Assembly: GCF_947493565.1 (NCBI RefSeq)
Contig: NZ_CANLRG010000001.1
Coordinates: forward strand, 1 to 64,000
Reading direction: 5' to 3'
From: an uncultured Lutibacter sp.
Lineage (GTDB): Bacteria > Bacteroidota > Bacteroidia > Flavobacteriales > Flavobacteriaceae
DNA length: 64,000 nt
Part shown: positions 1 through 7,403 of the stretch, piece after piece
Position numbering within the stretch: position 1 is the stretch's first letter
Layout: each line of letters opens with the position of its first letter
Translations under genes and position numbers: made by a program
The notes under the pieces: generated by a model
Seen by the model: only the letters and a program-made list of their open reading frames with translations
What the model was told of the DNA's origin: nothing
Databases searched by the model: none

Positions 1-384
1 AATGGAGGAATTATTTACCCAGCCTCACACTATGGGAGAGATTCGTTGGTAGGAATTGCCTTGTTTTTATCACATTTAGCACATTCACAAAAGAGTTGTA
101 AAGAGTTGAGGGAATGTTATCCAAATTATTATATGAGTAAAAATAAGATAGAGCTCACTCCAGAGATTGATGTAGACGAGGTTTTATCAACCATAGCAGT
201 ACAATACGAGTTGGAAGAGGTGATAACTATAGATGGAGTAAAGATTAATTTTGATAGCGAATGGGTTCATTTACGAAAATCAAACACCGAGCCAATAATC
301 AGAATTTATACCGAAAGTACTTCGCAAGCAAAAGCAGATGCATTAGCACAAAAACTAATGACTGAAATTAAAAATTGTATATAA
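1..384 (+). CDS. glmM: Phosphoglucosamine mutase, C-terminal part (5' end outside window)
   Basis: The frame is open from base 1 and ends at 384, so only the last 127 residues are present. The family isomerises glucosamine-6-phosphate to glucosamine-1-phosphate in the cytosol, feeding UDP-GlcNAc for peptidoglycan and lipid A. Seen: the conserved HYGRDSLVGIA stretch near the start of the fragment and the C-terminal phosphate-binding loop RKSNTEPIIRIY of alpha-D-phosphohexomutases. Domain 4 looks complete. A phosphomannomutase-type substrate cannot be excluded without the active-site serine loop, which lies upstream of the window. Confidence 0.85.
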   Translation, partial: NGGIIYPASHYGRDSLVGIALFLSHLAHSQKSCKELRECYPNYYMSKNKIELTPEIDVDEVLSTIAVQYELEEVITIDGVKINFDSEWVHLRKSNTEPIIRIYTESTSQAKADALAQKLMTEIKNCI

Positions 385-400
385 AATAATAAAGCTATTT

Positions 401-1228
401 ATGAAATTTAAAATAATTGTAATTGTATTATTACTATTCAGTAGTGTTACACATTCACAAACTACTAATTATAATGATTCCGGATTAAATAAGGGAAAGT
501 TTTTTGCTTATTGGGGATGGAATAGAGGTCATTATTCTACATCAGATATTACCTTTAAAGGAGATAATTATAATTTTACACTTTCTAATGTAAAGGCAAA
601 AGACAAACCAAAGCCTTTTGGTATTTATTATTTTAAACCTGATGAAATCACCATTCCTCAAACGAACTTTAGAATTGGTTATTTTTTTAAAGAAAATTAC
701 ACGGTAGCTTTAGGAGTAGATCATATGAAGTATGTAATGAAAAATGATCAAACTGTAAAAATTAATGGAACGATTAATTTAGGAGGCGATTTTGATGGAA
801 ATTATACTAATGATGAAATCGTTTTAACAGAAGATTTTTTATTGTTTGAACATACTGATGGGCTGAATTATGTAAATATTGAAGTAAGTAGATTTGATAA
901 TTTAGATAACTGGCTGAAGTTTAAAGTTAAAAACATAGATATTAATTTAACCGAAGGTGTTGGAGTTGGACTACTATATCCTAAAACCAATACAACTTTA
1001 TTAGGTAAAGAACGTTATGATGAATTCCATGTTTCTGGTTATGGTATTAGTGCTCATGCAGGTTTAAATATTACATTTTTTAAACACTTTTTTATTCAAT
1101 CTAATATTAAAGTAGGCTATATTAATATGAAGGATATTAGAACAACAGCAAGTACATCAGATTCTGCTTCTCAAAATTTTACTTTTTTTGAAAATATGTA
1201 TGTTTTTGGAGTTAGATTTAGTTTATAA
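401..1228 (+). CDS. Putative outer-membrane beta-barrel protein of unknown function
   Basis: 275 residues with an N-terminal signal peptide (positively charged start, hydrophobic VIVLLLFSSVTHSQ, cleavage near residue 20). The rest alternates polar and hydrophobic residues and ends in an aromatic strand, VFGVRFSL, typical of the last strand of an outer-membrane barrel. It starts 16 bases after glmM and may be cotranscribed with it. No enzymatic motif was recognised. A periplasmic beta-rich protein is the alternative. Confidence 0.6.
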   Translation: MKFKIIVIVLLLFSSVTHSQTTNYNDSGLNKGKFFAYWGWNRGHYSTSDITFKGDNYNFTLSNVKAKDKPKPFGIYYFKPDEITIPQTNFRIGYFFKENYTVALGVDHMKYVMKNDQTVKINGTINLGGDFDGNYTNDEIVLTEDFLLFEHTDGLNYVNIEVSRFDNLDNWLKFKVKNIDINLTEGVGVGLLYPKTNTTLLGKERYDEFHVSGYGISAHAGLNITFFKHFFIQSNIKVGYINMKDIRTTASTSDSASQNFTFFENMYVFGVRFSL

Positions 1229-1234
1229 AACAAC

Positions 1235-2116
1235 TTAATTAGGAGCTTTATCCTTATGCTTAAAACGTTTATGAGTCCAAAAGTAGTACTGAGGTTGTTT
1301 GCGTATTAATTGTTCAATTTTTTCTAAAAACACGTCGGTAAGTTCGTAATTAGGATACTTTAGGGCATTATTTGTAATTAAACTAAAAGTGGTTTCATAA
1401 TAACCTCTTTTAATTTTTTTTGTTTCAAATAATACAACATTCATATCGTATTTTTTAGCTAACATTTCAGTACCCGTATGAATAGGGACTTTAATTCCTA
1501 AAAAATGGTTCCAATAAAAAGTCTTTTTTAATTGAGGTGATTGATCGCTTAGCAATCCATACATAGATTGGATTTTATTTTTTTCATTAGAATCAATTTC
1601 TGAAATAGTTTTAGAAGTAGGTACCAAATTAACACCAAAACGAGATCTAGATTTTAGAATTTTTTTATTGAAATAAGGATTGTTTAATTTAGTAAAAGCA
1701 CCGTACGTTTTATAGCTTATATAAGGGTCTAAACCTAAAATCCATTCCCAATTTGCATAGTGAGCTCCAGTTAAAATAACACTTTTACCGTCTTTATATA
1801 ATTCATTTAAAAAAGTGAGGTTTGTATATTTGTAATGCTTGTCCAAAGCTTTTTTAGAAATGGTAAAAGATTTTATCATTTCCATAAAAATATCTACAAA
1901 GTGACTGTAAAATTTTTTACTAATTTGAATGATTTCTTCATTGGTTTTTTCAGGAAAAGCCAATTTTAAATTGTTGTATACTACCTTTTTTCGATACCCA
2001 ATAACATAATAAATAATTACGTAAAGAAAATCTGAAATAAAATATAAAATTTTAAAAGGTAAAATTGAAATTAACCAAATAATGGGATATACTAAAATGT
2101 AAACTATTAAATTCAT
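1235..2116 (-). CDS. Lysophospholipid / lipid A acyltransferase family protein (LpxL-HtrB like)
   Basis: 293 residues from an ATG at 2116; a TTG six codons upstream is less likely. The N-terminus is a membrane anchor (LIVYILVYPIIWLISILPF) followed by the family pattern YNNLKLAFPEK. The catalytic H-x4-E motif is visible as GAHYANWEW. LpxL-type enzymes transfer a secondary acyl chain to a lipid A precursor at the inner face of the cytoplasmic membrane. It is convergent with the preceding barrel-protein gene (6 bases apart) and divergent from the rhomboid gene. Whether the acceptor is lipid A or another lipid is not decided by the sequence. Confidence 0.8.
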   Translation of the reverse strand: MNLIVYILVYPIIWLISILPFKILYFISDFLYVIIYYVIGYRKKVVYNNLKLAFPEKTNEEIIQISKKFYSHFVDIFMEMIKSFTISKKALDKHYKYTNLTFLNELYKDGKSVILTGAHYANWEWILGLDPYISYKTYGAFTKLNNPYFNKKILKSRSRFGVNLVPTSKTISEIDSNEKNKIQSMYGLLSDQSPQLKKTFYWNHFLGIKVPIHTGTEMLAKKYDMNVVLFETKKIKRGYYETTFSLITNNALKYPNYELTDVFLEKIEQLIRKQPQYYFWTHKRFKHKDKAPN

Positions 2117-2222
2117 AACTAATATAAGCTGCAAATATCGTATTTAATTTTTAAAAGTTAGCTTACAAAAAAATCAATATCATAACTTTTTTATACTTTC
2201 GCTTAATTAAAATATTTCAATA

Positions 2223-2867
2223 ATGAATATAGATAAAACTCTTCTTTTAATAATTTTAGTTAATGTGATTGCTTCAATAAAAGGATTTAGCGATCGTTTG
2301 TTTTTTGATAAGTACAAATTTCAAATTGGTGCCATTAACAGAGGTGAAAAAATAAGGATGCTTACTTCTGCTTTTTTACATGTAGACTACTTACATTTAA
2401 TTTTAAATATGTATGTGCTTTATATTTTTGCGCCAATTATTATTTTTAAGTTAGGTGTTGTAAAATTTCTAATACTTTATTTTGGAAGTTTATTTGCAGG
2501 AAATTTTTTGACGTTGACGTTTCATAAAGATGAATTATATTATAGTGCAGTTGGGGCTTCTGGAGCTGTAGCAGGTATTATTTATGCGGCAATTTTATTA
2601 AACCCTGCAATGCAATTATTTATGTTTCCATTACCAATTCCAATTCCTGGGTATATATTTGGAGTAGGATATTTATTATATTCTATATATGGAATGAAAA
2701 ATAAGATGGGTAATATTGGTCATGCAGCTCATTTGGGAGGAGCAATTGGAGGGTATGCATTGTTATTATTGGTTTACCCACAGGTATTTACACATAGTTT
2801 TACTACGGTTGTTTTATTAGGAATTCCTATAGTACTTTTATTACTATTTGGAAATAAATTAAAATAA
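2223..2867 (+). CDS. Rhomboid family intramembrane serine protease
   Basis: 214 residues, about six membrane segments. Rhomboids cleave membrane-embedded helices using a Ser-His dyad. Seen: HLILNMYVLY (the H-x3-N motif of TM2), catalytic Ser113 in VGASGAVAG (GxSG), and HAAHLGG with His170 as the catalytic histidine. Length fits a bacterial rhomboid core of six helices without extra domains. It ends at a bidirectional terminator shared with the convergent tRNA-Gly gene. Substrate unknown. Confidence 0.88.
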   Translation: MNIDKTLLLIILVNVIASIKGFSDRLFFDKYKFQIGAINRGEKIRMLTSAFLHVDYLHLILNMYVLYIFAPIIIFKLGVVKFLILYFGSLFAGNFLTLTFHKDELYYSAVGASGAVAGIIYAAILLNPAMQLFMFPLPIPIPGYIFGVGYLLYSIYGMKNKMGNIGHAAHLGGAIGGYALLLLVYPQVFTHSFTTVVLLGIPIVLLLLFGNKLK

Positions 2868-2871
2868 AAAA

Positions 2872-2897
2872 AGCCAAACTTAAGTTTGGCTTTTTTT
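2872..2897. terminator. Bidirectional rho-independent terminator
   Basis: A perfect 20-base hairpin (AGCCAAACTT/AAGTTTGGCT) followed by seven T on the plus strand and preceded by an A-rich run that reads as T-rich on the minus strand. It lies between the convergent rhomboid gene and tRNA-Gly and can end both transcripts. Confidence 0.85.
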
Positions 2898-2898
2898 G

Positions 2899-2971
2899 AG
2901 CGAGAGACCGGGCTCGAACCGGCGACAGTCAGCTTGGAAGGCTGAAGCTCTACCAACTGAGCTACTCTCGC
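2899..2971 (-). tRNA. tRNA-Gly (anticodon TCC)
   Basis: 73 nt. On the minus strand: acceptor GCGAGAG pairs with CTCTCGC, D-stem GCTC/GAGC, anticodon stem TCAGC/GCTGA enclosing CTTCCAA (anticodon TCC), and T-arm GCCGG-TTCGAGC-CCGGT. The discriminator is U, as usual for bacterial tRNA-Gly. CCA is not encoded. It reads GGA and probably GGG codons. Confidence 0.96.
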
Positions 2972-2981
2972 GTTGGTGGTG

Positions 2982-3011
2982 CAAATATACAATCCTTTTA
3001 CATTTTTGCAA
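2982..3011 (-). promoter_or_regulatory. Promoter of tRNA-Gly
   Basis: On the minus strand a -33 TTG (3009-3011) is followed after 19 bases by TATATTTG (2982-2989), matching the Bacteroidota/Flavobacterium consensus TTG-N17-23-TAnnTTTG. It lies 10 bases before the tRNA 5' end. Confidence 0.75.
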
Positions 3012-3028
3012 ACGTTTTTTAAATAAAT

Positions 3029-3457
3029 TTAAATTATTTTTAGATAGTGAAAGCCTAATTTTTTGTACCCTTTTAATTCATAAAATTTATGAGATTTAAT
3101 ATTGTTTATGTAAGTATTTAATTCTGAGGCTTCATAACCATTTTTTTGCGCATAGTTATGAATCCATTTAAATAAAATTTTTCCAATTCCTTTGTTTCTA
3201 TATGTATCACTAATTATTACATGGTCTGGTTCAATAGTTTTTCCACAATAATGTCTTGTTAAATGCCATAATCCAGTAATTCCAATTAATTGCTTATCAA
3301 TATACACGCCAACACATTTGTAGTTTTGATAGGTAGACATTTCTAACACTCGTTTTTTTAAAATGGTTTCTTTAGTTGTTGTATTTAATTCTTTTAATAG
3401 AGGTAGTATGTTTAAAATATGTTTTTTTGAAATCAACTTTATTTCTATGTTTTGCAT
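3029..3457 (-). CDS. GNAT family N-acetyltransferase
   Basis: 142 residues. Single GNAT fold: the acetyl-CoA pyrophosphate-binding motif A is seen as YRNKGIGKILFKWIHNYA (R/Q-x-x-G-x-G/A), and motif B near the C-terminus as SHKFYELKGYKKLGFHY. GNAT enzymes move an acetyl group from acetyl-CoA to an amine of a small molecule or protein; the acceptor is not predictable here. Its C-terminus faces the tRNA promoter. It is divergent from the next GNAT gene at 3561. Confidence 0.85.
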   Translation of the reverse strand: MQNIEIKLISKKHILNILPLLKELNTTTKETILKKRVLEMSTYQNYKCVGVYIDKQLIGITGLWHLTRHYCGKTIEPDHVIISDTYRNKGIGKILFKWIHNYAQKNGYEASELNTYINNIKSHKFYELKGYKKLGFHYLKII

Positions 3458-3491
3458 AATAATAGTAATTTAGCATTGTTACAACAATTTT

Positions 3492-3545
3492 ATGAAAATA
3501 ATTTTAGAAACAGAACAAATTTATGCCAGAGGTAACCAGCAGTAA
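3492..3545 (+). pseudogene. Possible remnant of a GNAT gene N-terminus
   Basis: An 18-codon frame MKIILETEQIYARGNQQ-stop resembles the usual first strand of GNAT enzymes (MKIILETERLxLR). It stops 15 bases before the intact GNAT gene at 3561. It may be a decayed duplicate or a short leader; the match is only about ten residues long, so this is tentative. Confidence 0.3.
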
Positions 3546-3560
3546 TATATTCAATAATCA

Positions 3561-3995
3561 ATGATTCAAATTAAAAAAATTTCTGCAGAAGAAACTTATC
3601 CAATTAGGCTAGAGGTTTTACGTGAAAATATTCCATTACCATATAAATTTAATGGTGATTTTGATGAAAATACATTTCATATTGGTGCTTATAGAAATAA
3701 AAAACTTATAGCGGTTTCAAGTTATATGAAAGCTGAAAATAAAAATTTTAGAGGGAAACAGTATCAATTAAGAGGAATGGCTACACTAGTTGAATCTCAA
3801 GGTACTGGAGCCGGTAAATTAATGTTACAAGCAGCTTTTTCGATACTAACTAAAATGAATATTGATATACTTTGGTGCAATGCTAGAGTAATTGCAGTTG
3901 ATTTTTATAAAAAACAGGGCTTAGAAACATTAGGAGAACTTTTTGAAATACCGTTGGTTGGAGCTCATTATGTAATGTTTAAAAAATTAAAATAA
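3561..3995 (+). CDS. GNAT family N-acetyltransferase
   Basis: 144 residues. Motif A appears as VESQGTGAGKLMLQAAF (Q-x-x-G-x-G), preceded by the strand YQLRGMATL, and motif B as WCNARVIAVDFYKKQGLETLGELFEI. Cytosolic acetyl-CoA dependent acyltransferase of unknown acceptor. Its sequence differs clearly from the divergent GNAT gene at 3029-3457, so the two are not a recent duplication. It is one base upstream of the next gene, which suggests cotranscription. Confidence 0.85.
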   Translation: MIQIKKISAEETYPIRLEVLRENIPLPYKFNGDFDENTFHIGAYRNKKLIAVSSYMKAENKNFRGKQYQLRGMATLVESQGTGAGKLMLQAAFSILTKMNIDILWCNARVIAVDFYKKQGLETLGELFEIPLVGAHYVMFKKLK

Positions 3996-3996
3996 A

Positions 3997-4425
3997 ATGA
4001 AAAAAACGTTGTTATTAATTTCAATTATAATGTTGGTTGGTTGTCATTCAATTGACCAAAAAAAAGATAAAATTGAAATAAAAAAAGCCTTGCTTAAAAG
4101 TGCCGAAGATTGGAGTAATGGAGATATAGATGCTTATATGAATGTTTATTGGAAATCGGATAAGCTTCAATTTATTGGAAAAAATGGAATTACATATGGT
4201 TGGCAAAAAACATTAGAAAACTACAAAAAAGGATACCCAAGTAAAGAGCATACAGGAAAGTTGACATTTGAAATATTAAACATTAATTTTTTAGCAAAAG
4301 ATTTATATTCTTTAACAGGCAAATATCACTTAGAAAGAACTGTTGGCAATGCCAATGGAGTTTACACTTTAATATTTAAAAAAATAGATGGTAAATGGGT
4401 AATTATTTCAGATCATTCAGAGTAG
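3997..4425 (+). CDS. SnoaL/DUF4440-like lipoprotein
   Basis: 142 residues with a lipoprotein signal peptide (LLISIIMLVGC, lipobox Cys16). The mature part has the NTF2-like pattern KSAEDWSNGDIDAYMNVYWKSD and a C-terminal IFKKIDGKWVIISDHSE, as in DUF4440/SnoaL-like proteins, which form small cone-shaped ligand-binding dimers. No catalytic residues can be assigned. It overlaps the next gene by 31 bases. Confidence 0.75.
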   Translation: MKKTLLLISIIMLVGCHSIDQKKDKIEIKKALLKSAEDWSNGDIDAYMNVYWKSDKLQFIGKNGITYGWQKTLENYKKGYPSKEHTGKLTFEILNINFLAKDLYSLTGKYHLERTVGNANGVYTLIFKKIDGKWVIISDHSE

Positions 4426-5123
4426 TTTTAATAATTTCACTAATATTTTATGGTAAAGAAATGGTGTTTTCTCAAATTAAATATTCTGAAAACGCTTTAA
4501 CTGGCCAAGGAAATTTAAATTTGATAGGAGAAAATTACAAGCTTCAACCTAAAGTTTTAGAAGCTTTTAAACAAATGTCTTTACAAGCCAAAAAAGATGG
4601 AATACTAATTCAAATTGTCTCAGCTTATAGAAGTTTTGATCGGCAGCTAAGTATTTGGAATAGAAAGTATGCATCCTATGTTTCTGAGGGTTTAACTCCA
4701 CAGAGAGCTATTGAAAAAATTATTGAATATTCTACAATTCCAGGGACATCGAGACATCATTGGGGTACAGATATTGATATTATTGACGGAGCGGTAATTA
4801 AACCAAAAGAGCTTTTAATTGAAGAAAATTATAATGAAAATGGAAGCTTTTCCAAATTAAAAAAGTGGATGGATATAAATTCAGAAAGATTTGGTTTTTA
4901 TTTGGTCTATAACAATGATAAGGATAGAAAAGGGTTTAAATATGAGCCATGGCATTATAGCTATCAATCAATTTCAAAACCTATGTTAAAACAGTTTTTG
5001 ATACTAGATTTGAATGATATAATTAAAGAAAATTCCTTAAAAGGAAATAAATATATAACTGATCAAATTATTGCAAAATATACTTTAGAAAACATTTTAG
5101 ATATAAACAAAAATTTAAAATAG
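4395..5123 (+). CDS. M15B (VanY-type) D-alanyl-D-alanine carboxypeptidase family protein
   Basis: 242 residues. A hydrophobic N-terminal segment (VVLIISLIFYGKEMVFSQ) acts as a signal peptide. Zinc-peptidase motifs are present: SAYRSFDRQ, the ligand motif SRHHWGTDIDI (SxHxxGxAxD with Ile in place of Ala), and EPWHYSY carrying the last ligand His and the catalytic Glu. VanY-like enzymes trim terminal D-Ala from peptidoglycan stem peptides in the periplasm. The start overlaps the preceding lipoprotein gene by 31 bases, pointing to translational coupling. Confidence 0.85.
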   Translation: MGNYFRSFRVVLIISLIFYGKEMVFSQIKYSENALTGQGNLNLIGENYKLQPKVLEAFKQMSLQAKKDGILIQIVSAYRSFDRQLSIWNRKYASYVSEGLTPQRAIEKIIEYSTIPGTSRHHWGTDIDIIDGAVIKPKELLIEENYNENGSFSKLKKWMDINSERFGFYLVYNNDKDRKGFKYEPWHYSYQSISKPMLKQFLILDLNDIIKENSLKGNKYITDQIIAKYTLENILDINKNLK

Positions 5124-5240
5124 AATGATTCTAACTTGTTTATATTTAGATAAATGGTATATTTGAAGCAGTAAATGGCTTGCTTAGCTGAATGAATGGT
5201 GGTGCTTTTATACTCTTTCAGCAAATTTAAATTTTAATTG

Positions 5241-7337
5241 ATGCGGAAAATTGTTGTTTTTTTTCTTTTTTACATTTTTTCATCCATATTATATGGTCAA
5301 GATTCAACTTCAATAAAAAGTTTAAAAGCGGAACTGTATAACGCATCAGTAGACTCCACCAAAATTTCAATTGCACTAAAAATTGCAGATACTTATTTAA
5401 AACAAGAAAACGATTCTTCATTATTTTTTTATAATAAAGCTTTAGAAACAGCTAAAAATATAAATGATCAAAAAAAAATAGCCGATATTCTTTTTTATTT
5501 AGGATATAGCTATGAGTTTTTTAATGAACATAATTTAGCAATCCAAAATTATAAAGAAGCTAGATTATTATATATAGAACTCAAAGATAGCTTGAAAGAA
5601 GCCATGACAAATAACTATATAGGTTTTTGTTATACACATTTATACAACGAATCTAAAGCTATTGATTTTTATTTAAAATCTTTAAGTATTTATAAAAAGC
5701 TGAAAAATGATATTGGAATAGCCAATAATTATACAGATATAGGTAATTTGTATTATGCACAGGAAAATTTTAAAGTTGCAGAAGGTTACTATAATGATGC
5801 TTTTGAAATCTATAAAAGAATAGGAGATAAATTTGGAGAAGCAAGTAGTTACACTAATTTGGGAAATACCAATATTGATGAGAAAAATTTTAATAAAGGA
5901 TTAGAATTTTTTAAGAAATCAATTGTACTATATAAAGAAATTGATGATTTGGCAGGCATCGCAATTGCTTACAATAATATTGGAGATACTTATATAAAAT
6001 TAAAAGAATTTAAAAAATCAAAATCTTATTTTTCAAAAGCATTAGAATTAGCAAATGAAATTAAAGACCAAGATTTAAGAAGTCTTGTATTGTTAAATAT
6101 TTCAGATTTATATAATAACTCTGGTAATTTTAAAGAAGCTATAAAGAAAGCCAATGAAAGTAATAAAATAGCTAATGAGATTGGTAATTTAGAATATCAA
6201 GGACTTAATTTTTTGAATTTATCTGTAGCATATGATGGGCTAGGTAATTTTAAAGAAGCATTAAATTATTATAAGAAATATACTACATCTAAAGACAGTT
6301 TAATAAAAATTGATGGTAATAAAAAAATTCAATTATTTAATGCTTTAAATAAATTAGAAGAAAAAGAGCTAACAATTAATAATTTAGCAGCTGAAAATGA
6401 AATAACACAGTTAAAATATGATAATGAGAAAAAGTTAATTTATTTTTTAATTGGAGCAGTAGTAATTTTTGCTTTTTTAATAATACTATTTATTTACGAG
6501 CAAGAATCTAAGAAAAAAGCTTATAATTTATTGGAGTTTAAAAATTATCAAATTAGCAAATTAAATAATGAAATGCAGGAGCAACGAGATGTTTTAAAAC
6601 AAATGAATATTACAAAAGATAAATTTTTCTCTATCATTGCACACGATTTAAAGAATCCATTTAATTCTATAAAAGGTTTTACGGAATTATTAATTGAGAA
6701 TATAAACGAATATACTGAAGAAAAACAATTAAAATTTTTAAAGGTTGTAAAAGGTTCAACTGTAAAGGCATCTAGTTTATTAAATAATTTACTTATTTGG
6801 GCAAACTCACAGTCTGGAAATTTAAAGTTTAACCCTCAAAAAATTGATTTAAAAGTAGAATTAGCCAACGTAATTTCTTTTCTAGAAATTCAAGCATTTA
6901 ATAAGGATATAAAAATAGCCAATAAAATACAAGATAATATTTTTTTATATGCTGATGATAACATGTTAAGTACCATTTTGAGAAATCTTATTTCAAATGC
7001 AATTAAATTTACACAATCAGAGGGAAGAATTGAAATTATTTCTAATACAAAAAATGGATTTACTAAAATTTCTATAAAAGATTCGGGTATTGGAATTTCT
7101 GAAGAAAATCTTAAAAACTTATTTAATATAGAAACCAAAAAATCAACATTAGGTACTTCTAATGAGCAAGGATCTGGTTTAGGATTGATCTTGTGTAAAG
7201 AATTTGTTGAAAGGCATGGAGGTGAAATTTTTGTTGAAAGTGAGTTAACCTTAGGAAGTACTTTTTCATTTACTTTACCCAATTGGGAAAAAGCTAACCA
7301 ATCAAATAATATAAAAAAGCTAACATTAAACGTTTAA
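5241..7337 (+). CDS. TPR-containing sensor histidine kinase
   Basis: 698 residues from the ATG at 5241. Order: signal peptide (IVVFFLFYIFSSILYGQ), about seven tetratricopeptide repeats (~40-360, e.g. GIANNYTDIGNLYYAQENF, AYNNIGDTYIKLKEF), one membrane helix (~400-420), a coiled coil, HisKA with the H-box FFSIIAHDLKNPF (phospho-acceptor His468), and a HATPase_c domain with N-box NLISNAIKFT, DSGIGIS and GSGLGLILCKEF. A periplasmic TPR sensor drives a cytosolic kinase. No receiver domain is fused and no separate response regulator is adjacent; the next gene is an HTH regulator without a receiver. The stimulus is unknown. Confidence 0.9.
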   Translation: MRKIVVFFLFYIFSSILYGQDSTSIKSLKAELYNASVDSTKISIALKIADTYLKQENDSSLFFYNKALETAKNINDQKKIADILFYLGYSYEFFNEHNLAIQNYKEARLLYIELKDSLKEAMTNNYIGFCYTHLYNESKAIDFYLKSLSIYKKLKNDIGIANNYTDIGNLYYAQENFKVAEGYYNDAFEIYKRIGDKFGEASSYTNLGNTNIDEKNFNKGLEFFKKSIVLYKEIDDLAGIAIAYNNIGDTYIKLKEFKKSKSYFSKALELANEIKDQDLRSLVLLNISDLYNNSGNFKEAIKKANESNKIANEIGNLEYQGLNFLNLSVAYDGLGNFKEALNYYKKYTTSKDSLIKIDGNKKIQLFNALNKLEEKELTINNLAAENEITQLKYDNEKKLIYFLIGAVVIFAFLIILFIYEQESKKKAYNLLEFKNYQISKLNNEMQEQRDVLKQMNITKDKFFSIIAHDLKNPFNSIKGFTELLIENINEYTEEKQLKFLKVVKGSTVKASSLLNNLLIWANSQSGNLKFNPQKIDLKVELANVISFLEIQAFNKDIKIANKIQDNIFLYADDNMLSTILRNLISNAIKFTQSEGRIEIISNTKNGFTKISIKDSGIGISEENLKNLFNIETKKSTLGTSNEQGSGLGLILCKEFVERHGGEIFVESELTLGSTFSFTLPNWEKANQSNNIKKLTLNV

Positions 7338-7403
7338 ATTTATTTAACTAACAGGTATCAATAATAAAAATTGTATTTTTATTATTTAAAATTTAATAGT
7401 TTA

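Noticed and set aside
2774-3099. Two overlapping frames of 67-72 codons on opposite strands
   Set aside because: Both run through tRNA-Gly and its terminator; no protein signature.
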